A stretch of 28,451 bases of DNA from Bacillota bacterium (GTDB lineage Bacteria > Bacillota > UBA4882 > UBA8346), in assembly GCA_023410535.1 (NCBI GenBank), contig JAEYPR010000033.1, positions 1 to 28,451 on the forward strand, written 5' to 3'. Both the position numbers and the translations under genes were made by a program. Positions within the stretch are counted from its first letter, which is position 1, and every line of letters begins with the position of its first letter. The notes beneath the pieces were generated by a model. It did not search any database and was not told where the DNA came from. It saw only the letters and a list, made by a program, of their open reading frames with translations. Shown here piece after piece: positions 24,031 to 28,451 of the stretch.

Positions 24031-24402
24031 TTGAAATTCACAATTGATCACAATAATATCAATGTATTTGACTTGGAAAAGAGTCTCGCTTTTTATAAAG
24101 AAGCCCTCGGGTTAGTTGAGGTTCGTCGAAAAGTGGCTGAGGACGGCAGTTTTATCTTGGCATTCCTGGGGGATGAGACAACTTCCCACCGGATTGAACT
24201 AACTTGGCTGCGGGATTGGAAAGAACCGTATAATTTAGGGGACAACGAGTTCCATATTGCTTTTAAAGTCGATGATTATGCGGCGGCGCATGAACTTCAC
24301 CAGAAGATGGGTTGCATCTGTTATGAAAATGAAAAGATGGGGATTTATTTTATCAATGATCCCGACGGTTATTGGTTGGAGATCATTCCTTTAAAACGGT
24401 GA
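24031..24402 (+). CDS. VOC family protein, lactoylglutathione lyase-like
   Basis: Vicinal-oxygen-chelate fold metalloprotein, 123 residues, one babbabb pair. The expected metal ligands are all present: His near the start (IDHNNINV), Glu in HRIELTW, His in NEFHIAFKV and Glu in YWLEIIP, the glyoxalase I arrangement. It could detoxify methylglyoxal or act on another small substrate. Starts with TTG, with CGGAGG eight bases before. The stop is 32 bases before the iron-transporter start, so the two may be co-transcribed. Confidence 0.85.
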   Translation: MKFTIDHNNINVFDLEKSLAFYKEALGLVEVRRKVAEDGSFILAFLGDETTSHRIELTWLRDWKEPYNLGDNEFHIAFKVDDYAAAHELHQKMGCICYENEKMGIYFINDPDGYWLEIIPLKR

Positions 24403-24434
24403 TTCGGCGATTTAATCGTCACAAGGAGGACTTC

Positions 24435-25562
24435 ATGGCTTCCAGTACCGAGATACGGCGTTATAAGGAAAATTTACGCGCGGAGCGTGAAGCGATCGCC
24501 CTCTACCAAAGACTGGCGGACGCGGAGAAAAATTCGGATTTAGCGGCAATATATCAGAAACTAATCGTAACCGAAGTGCGGCACGCCCAGTTTTGGGAAG
24601 AGAAGCTTCAAGCTGCCGGTGTGAAAATTCCGGTCTTTGGCGCGAATTGGCGAACCCGGATTTTCGGATGGCTGGCGGCACGATTTGGGACGTCATTTGT
24701 TTTACCGTCCGTCGCGGCGATTGAAAAGAATGCGGCCAATGGTTACCGGGGGCAAGCTGACGCCGAGGCTCTTAAGATGTCGGCGGAAGAGCGTTCTCAT
24801 GCGCGGATCTTTGGTCATTTGGCGCAGACTACCCAAGGACTTCAAGGGAGTGAATTGGCGCGGTTTGAAGGCCGGCACCGGACCGGCGGGGGCAATGCGT
24901 TACGCGCCGCTGTACTCGGCGCCAATGACGGGTTAGTATCGGTTTTCAGTTTGGTCATGGGCGTGGCCGGGGCCGGCGTACCCTCGAAAACCATCTTGAT
25001 ATCGGGTTTTGCGGGTCTGTTGGCGGGCGCGCTCTCCATGGCGCTGGGTGAATGGTTGTCGGTGCAAAGCTCCCGGGAACTTTATCAGCACCAATTGGCC
25101 ATCGAAGAGCAGGAGTTGAGCGAAGCTCCTGAAGAGGAAAAAGTGGAGTTGGCCTTGATTTATCAAGCGAAAGGGATTGATGCGGCCACTGCCCGACAGT
25201 TAGCCGAACGCCTTGTCTCCGAACCCACTACCGCTTTGGATACGTTAGCCCGGGAGGAATTGGGGATCGATCCGGAAGAATTGGGCGGTTCGGCCTGGGA
25301 AGCGGCATTAACTTCTTTTGGCTTGTTTGCAGTCGGCGCGCTGATCCCGGTGTTTCCCTATTTATTTTTTACGGGTTATGCCGGAATTTTGGTTAGTGCG
25401 CTGGTCAGCGCCTGCGGATTATTTATCATTGGCGCCGCGATTACATTAATGACCGGGAAACATCCGGTCTGGTCCGGACTGCGGCAAGTGCTTTTTGGCT
25501 TGGCTACAGCGGTGATCACCTTTGGAATTGGCCGGTTAATCGGAGTGAATTTAGGCGGGTAA
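24435..25562 (+). CDS. Ferritin-like (erythrin) - VIT1/CCC1 fusion, iron transporter
   Basis: Membrane iron/manganese transporter with its own iron-sensing domain, as in MbfA-type proteins. 375 residues from ATG 24435, where AAGGAGGA lies just upstream; a GTG frame extension at 24372 overlaps the preceding gene and lacks such a site. Residues about 1-140 are a four-helix ferritin-like domain with metal ligands in ERE, EVRHAQFWEE and EERSHAR. Residues about 150-375 are the VIT1 domain: GANDGLVSVFSLVMGVAGAG, MALGEWLSVQSS (with the Met/Glu ligands of VIT1), a cytosolic acidic helix and three further membrane segments. It should export iron when it is abundant. Confidence 0.88.
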   Translation: MASSTEIRRYKENLRAEREAIALYQRLADAEKNSDLAAIYQKLIVTEVRHAQFWEEKLQAAGVKIPVFGANWRTRIFGWLAARFGTSFVLPSVAAIEKNAANGYRGQADAEALKMSAEERSHARIFGHLAQTTQGLQGSELARFEGRHRTGGGNALRAAVLGANDGLVSVFSLVMGVAGAGVPSKTILISGFAGLLAGALSMALGEWLSVQSSRELYQHQLAIEEQELSEAPEEEKVELALIYQAKGIDAATARQLAERLVSEPTTALDTLAREELGIDPEELGGSAWEAALTSFGLFAVGALIPVFPYLFFTGYAGILVSALVSACGLFIIGAAITLMTGKHPVWSGLRQVLFGLATAVITFGIGRLIGVNLGG

Positions 25563-25565
25563 CAC

Positions 25566-25597
25566 AAAGCCCTGGCAATCTGCCAGGGCTTTCGTTT
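25566..25597. terminator. Terminator behind the iron transporter
   Basis: AAAGCCCTGGCA-ATC-TGCCAGGGCTTT, a perfect 12-base-pair stem shared by two convergent genes. Confidence 0.9.
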
Positions 25598-25606
25598 TGA
25601 CCGGGA

Positions 25607-25804
25607 TTATATTCTCGTAACGTTTTCAGCTTGCGGGCCGCGGTCGCCGTTGACGATGTCGAACTCAACCGGTTGGCCTTCCTCTAAGGCTTTATAGCCA
25701 TCCATCTGGATCGCTGAAAAGTGGACAAATACATCATCGCCGCCTTCTCTTTCGATAAAACCGAATCCTTTCTCTGAATTAAACCATTTAACTTTGCCTT
25801 TCAT
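25607..25804 (-). CDS. Cold shock protein, CspA/CspB family
   Basis: Single OB-fold RNA chaperone of 65 residues, the usual length. The RNA-binding motifs KGFGFIE (RNP1) and VFVHFSA (RNP2) are intact, and it starts MKGKVKWFNSEKGFGF. AGGGGGAA precedes the ATG. The leader carries an inverted repeat at 25846-25864 that might affect temperature-dependent expression, as cold shock genes often have structured leaders. Confidence 0.95.
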   Translation of the reverse strand: MKGKVKWFNSEKGFGFIEREGGDDVFVHFSAIQMDGYKALEEGQPVEFDIVNGDRGPQAENVTRI

Positions 25805-25845
25805 CGATCAATTCCCCCTAAATAAATCGTGGCCGATTGCTTTGA

Positions 25846-25864
25846 AATAGACCACGGGTCTATT
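25846..25864. promoter_or_regulatory. Inverted repeat upstream of the cold shock gene
   Basis: AATAGACC-ACG-GGTCTATT, perfect 8-base arms, 42-60 bases before the start. On the reverse strand CATAAT lies right beside it (25863-25868), so it is either at the 5' end of the leader RNA or an operator. Confidence 0.5.
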
Positions 25865-26114
25865 ATGTCTAGCGAGACTTAAACTTATCCTTGAAAATTG
25901 TTTGCGATTAAAAGGACAGGGCGGAAACGGGCTAAATAATTGGAATGATAATAAATAAAGTATATCGCAAAATGCGAACCGCTAGTATTTAGTGCGACAC
26001 CGCTAGCAGGAATTAGATAGCGGATCGCTAATTAATGAGCTTAGTCCGAAAGATTATCCGCCCCAAGATTTCAAGGGGCTATCCGGTTATTTACCGATTA
26101 TGGGAAGGTAGAAA
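25865..26114 (+). other. Structured leader region of the ABC-F gene
   Basis: Non-coding. Holds GTCT-AGCG-AGAC (25867-25878), TCGCA-AAA-TGCGA (25965-25977), two ACCGCTAG words 21 bases apart (25978 and 25999), TAGCG-GAT-CGCTA with an overlapping alternative pairing AATTAG/CTAATT, and GCCCC-N10-GGGGC (26060-26079) close to the gene. ABC-F genes often carry ribosome-dependent attenuators; no clear leader peptide or T-run was found, so this is a candidate only. Confidence 0.4.
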
Positions 26115-28040
26115 ATGAATATACTTACTGTGGAGAATGTCTCAAAAAGCTATGGAACCAAAACCCTCTTCACTGCCTTAAATTTTGGGATTGCCGACCG
26201 GGAGAAGATCGGCTTAATCGGCGTCAATGGGACTGGGAAAACATCCTTACTCCAAATTTTGGTGGGATTGGAACAACCGGACCAAGGACAAGTGGTCAAA
26301 ATGAGTCAGCTCCGGGTCGGATATCTATCCCAAAATCCGATTTTTGACCCGGAACATACGATCTTGGATGCGGCATTGCAAGGAAACGCCCCGGGACTTA
26401 AGTTGGTCCGGGAATATGAACGGGTATTGCGTCAGGTGACCCAGGCCCCGGATGATACCGGGTTGCAGCAGCAGTTGCTGCGGTTGAGCCAACAACTGGA
26501 TCAGGCGGGACTTTGGCAGGTGGAGAGCGATGCGAAAACCATCTTGACCCGGCTGGGACTGACCGATTTTGAAACCAAGATTGGACGCCTCTCGGGCGGA
26601 CAGCGCAAACGGGTGGCGTTGGCGGCGGTCCTAATCAATCCCGTGGATCTATTGGTATTGGATGAACCGACCAATCATATTGACAATCAGTCGGTCGATT
26701 GGTTGGAACAGTTCTTGAAAGACCGACCGACCGCGTTATTGATGGTCACCCATGACCGCTATTTCTTAGACCGGGTGACCAACCGGATCATCGAGTTGGA
26801 CCGGGGTAAACTGTATAGTTATACCGGGAACTACAGTCTTTTTTTGGAGAAAAAAGCGGAGCGCTTGGAGCAGGAACAAGCGGTTGCCGCCAAACAGCAG
26901 AATCTTTTCCGGCGTGAGCTCGCTTGGATGCGCCGGGGCGCTCAAGCACGCTCCACTAAGCAACAAGCGCGGATCGGCCGGTTCGAACAACTCCAAACCG
27001 AGCTGGTCAAAGACGAAGCTCCCGCTCAAGTGGAGTTGACCGTCGTAGCCAGCCGGTTGGGGAAAAAAGTGCTGCAAATTGAGGCGGTACGGAAAAGCTA
27101 CGGCGCGAAGGTCGTGATCGCCGATTTTAGTTACGGGTTTACCCGGGACGACCGGGTTGGGGTGATCGGAGCCAACGGGATTGGCAAATCGACGTTATTA
27201 AACTTAATCGTCGGGAATATTCAACCCGATCAAGGCCGGATTGAAGTCGGCCCGACCGTTAAATTCGGTTTTTTCACCCAGGAAGGGGTCGCGTTGCCGG
27301 AGGATTTGCGGGTGATCGATTATATTAAAGCGATTGCCGAAAATATTCCCACCACTGACGGCGGTACCGTCAGCGCTTCGCAGATGCTGGAACGGTTTCT
27401 GTTCACGCCGACGATGCAGTGGACGCCGATCAACCATCTGTCCGGAGGGGAACGGCGCCGGCTTGATTTGCTCCGGGTTTTGATGGGAGCCCCCAATGTG
27501 CTGCTATTGGACGAACCCACCAACGACCTGGATATTCAGACCTTGAGCGTGCTGGAAGATTATTTGGATGAATTCCCGGGGGTTGTCATCGCCGTCTCGC
27601 ATGACCGTTATTTCTTGGACCGAATCGCCGGAAAGATTTTGGCGTTTGAACCGGATGGCCGGATTCAGCATTTTGTGGGAAATTACAGCGACTATCGGGA
27701 TTTCGCGGCGCAACGGGAGAACGAGGCGACCGAAACCGGACCGACCGGCAAGAAAACTGCGCTAGAAACGTCCAAGCCCCAAAACGCGCCGCGCGAACGT
27801 CCGCTAAGACTGAGCTATCAGGAGCAACGGGAACTGGACGGCATCGAGACTGTTATCGCGGGCGTCGAAGGAGAACTAGCGGAGCTAAAAATACAGCTTG
27901 ACCAAGCGGGGAGCGACTACCAACGTTTGCAGGAGTTAACCGCGGCCCAAGAAAACTTGGAAAAACGGCTGGACCATCTTTTGGAACGCTGGGCTTATCT
28001 CAATGAACGGGCGGCGGAAGTTGCCCGGAATAAAACATGA
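26115..28040 (+). CDS. ABC-F family ATPase, Uup type
   Basis: Cytosolic ribosome-associated ATPase with no membrane domain, 641 residues. Two ABC domains: Walker A GVNGTGKTSL and GANGIGKSTL, signatures LSGGQRKRVALA and LSGGERRRLDL, Walker B LLVLDEPTNHID and VLLLDEPTNDLD. A linker helix of about 85 residues with the ABC-F crossing region (RRELAWMRRGAQARSTKQQ) joins them. The last about 70 residues form a charged coiled coil (YQEQRELDGIETVIAGVEGE ... LERWAYLNER), the C-terminal domain that marks Uup. ATG with GGGAAGG upstream. Uup proteins act in ribosome function and transposon excision in E. coli; an antibiotic-resistance role is not indicated. Confidence 0.92.
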   Translation: MNILTVENVSKSYGTKTLFTALNFGIADREKIGLIGVNGTGKTSLLQILVGLEQPDQGQVVKMSQLRVGYLSQNPIFDPEHTILDAALQGNAPGLKLVREYERVLRQVTQAPDDTGLQQQLLRLSQQLDQAGLWQVESDAKTILTRLGLTDFETKIGRLSGGQRKRVALAAVLINPVDLLVLDEPTNHIDNQSVDWLEQFLKDRPTALLMVTHDRYFLDRVTNRIIELDRGKLYSYTGNYSLFLEKKAERLEQEQAVAAKQQNLFRRELAWMRRGAQARSTKQQARIGRFEQLQTELVKDEAPAQVELTVVASRLGKKVLQIEAVRKSYGAKVVIADFSYGFTRDDRVGVIGANGIGKSTLLNLIVGNIQPDQGRIEVGPTVKFGFFTQEGVALPEDLRVIDYIKAIAENIPTTDGGTVSASQMLERFLFTPTMQWTPINHLSGGERRRLDLLRVLMGAPNVLLLDEPTNDLDIQTLSVLEDYLDEFPGVVIAVSHDRYFLDRIAGKILAFEPDGRIQHFVGNYSDYRDFAAQRENEATETGPTGKKTALETSKPQNAPRERPLRLSYQEQRELDGIETVIAGVEGELAELKIQLDQAGSDYQRLQELTAAQENLEKRLDHLLERWAYLNERAAEVARNKT

Positions 28041-28321
28041 TCTTCCGTACGCGCATAGCCCGGGAGAAAGGGTTGTCGCAATAAACCACGTCCAACTTCT
28101 CAGATCGTTTTACGACTATCAATTCAGGTGCGAGTCCTGCCGGGCAGTATTAACTTGGATTTGCAGTCACTAAAGGATGAACCGATCAATCGATCGAAGG
28201 ATTTCTGGTCGCGCACCGCCAAGGCCATTACGCCATTTATACTCGGGAGGACTGTTTTATGAATTGCGCCGGGATGATTGCGTAGCGATGGAGTTATCTA
28301 AGGACGCTTGGGTGCCGACAG
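28041..28321. other. Non-coding region between ABC-F gene and tandem repeats
   Basis: No gene is clear. A forward frame opens at ATG 28177 and stays open through the repeat array to the window end (about 91 codons); it has no good ribosome binding site and an Arg/Pro-rich start, so I do not call it. GGGAGGA followed by ATG at 28259 starts only an eight-codon frame. Confidence 0.35.
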
Positions 28322-28451
28322 CGACTGAGCATCCATGCACAACGACTGAGCATCCATGCACAACGACTGAACATCCATGCACAACGGCTGAGCATCCATG
28401 CACAACGACTGAACATCCATGCACAACGGCTGAGCATCCATGCACAACGAC
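28322..28451. repeat. 21-bp tandem repeat array, at least six units
   Basis: Unit CGACTGAGCATCCATGCACAA, with six complete copies (28322-28447) and the start of a seventh cut by the window edge. Variation is limited to A/G at unit position 3 and G/A at unit position 8. There are no unique spacers. As 21 is a multiple of three, each frame stays in phase; one forward frame reads TEHPCTT per unit and one reverse frame reads VHGCSVV. Confidence 0.95.

Noticed and set aside
24372..24434. N-terminal extension of the iron transporter
   Set aside because: Overlaps the VOC gene and has no ribosome binding site; ATG 24435 follows AAGGAGGA.
28057..28147. tRNA-like 3' end: CAGG-TGCGAGT-CCTG followed by CCGGGC, with GCCCGG about 85 bases upstream
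   Set aside because: No D-arm, no seven-base anticodon loop and only a four-base T-stem; not a functional tRNA.
28257..28445. Reverse-strand 62-codon frame made of repeated VHGCSVV
   Set aside because: It starts inside the repeat array without a ribosome binding site; openness follows from the 21-bp period.
28322..28451. CRISPR array
   Set aside because: The 21-bp units are directly contiguous with no unique spacers and no cas genes are nearby.

Overview
The window looks like chromosomal DNA of a Bacillota-type (Firmicutes) bacterium with about 50% G+C. Strong AGGAGG-type ribosome binding sites, frequent TTG/GTG starts, many simple hairpin-plus-T-run terminators, a yybP-ykoY riboswitch, a LysM protein of spore-coat or cell-wall type and a CspA/CspB-type cold shock protein all point that way. 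The MglB-type binding protein has an export signal but no lipobox, which would fit a two-membrane (diderm) relative better than a classical Gram-positive. I cannot name the species.

Layout. The left edge (1-~124) is the 5' end of an IS256-type insertion element pointing out of the window. Positions 541-10719 are a pectin-degradation locus: two PL1 pectate lyases and a PL9 pectate lyase in one direction, a stand-alone nitroreductase and a leaderless pectin methylesterase (CE8) on the opposite strand, then a third PL1 lyase. All four lyases carry the same ~170-residue N-terminal jelly-roll-like module and a Thr-Pro linker in front of the catalytic beta-helix. Positions 11150-14783 are a complete mglBAC-type sugar ABC transporter operon, followed by a YghZ-type aldo/keto reductase.

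The middle part (15941-19900) is mixed: LysM protein, acyl-CoA thioesterase, a manganese riboswitch controlling a TMEM165/GDT1 family cation exporter, a secreted jelly-roll-like protein that resembles the N-terminal domain of the pectin methylesterase, and two tiny Cys-rich proteins. A KDG kinase (20325-21428) brings back the pectin theme, because KDG is the product of the uronate pathway, and its upstream DNA shares a 26-base motif with the region upstream of the first pectate lyase. A D-2-hydroxyacid dehydrogenase follows.

The right part (22617-28040) holds a DUF2569-like membrane protein, a small hypothetical protein, a glyoxalase-like VOC protein, a ferritin-like/VIT1 iron transporter fusion, a cold shock protein and a Uup-type ABC-F ATPase. 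The last ~130 bases are a 21-bp tandem repeat that runs off the window.

How it fits together (inference): secreted lyases bind and cut pectate outside the cell, the CE8 enzyme probably demethylates imported or released oligomers, uronates are converted to KDG, and KDG kinase feeds them into central metabolism. The Mgl transporter probably takes up galactose or related side-chain sugars. No obvious phage, CRISPR or defence system is present. The most unusual items are the shared lectin-like module, the cytoplasmic-looking pectinesterase with its stand-alone N-domain relative, the shared pel/kdgK motif, and the terminal 21-bp repeat array.
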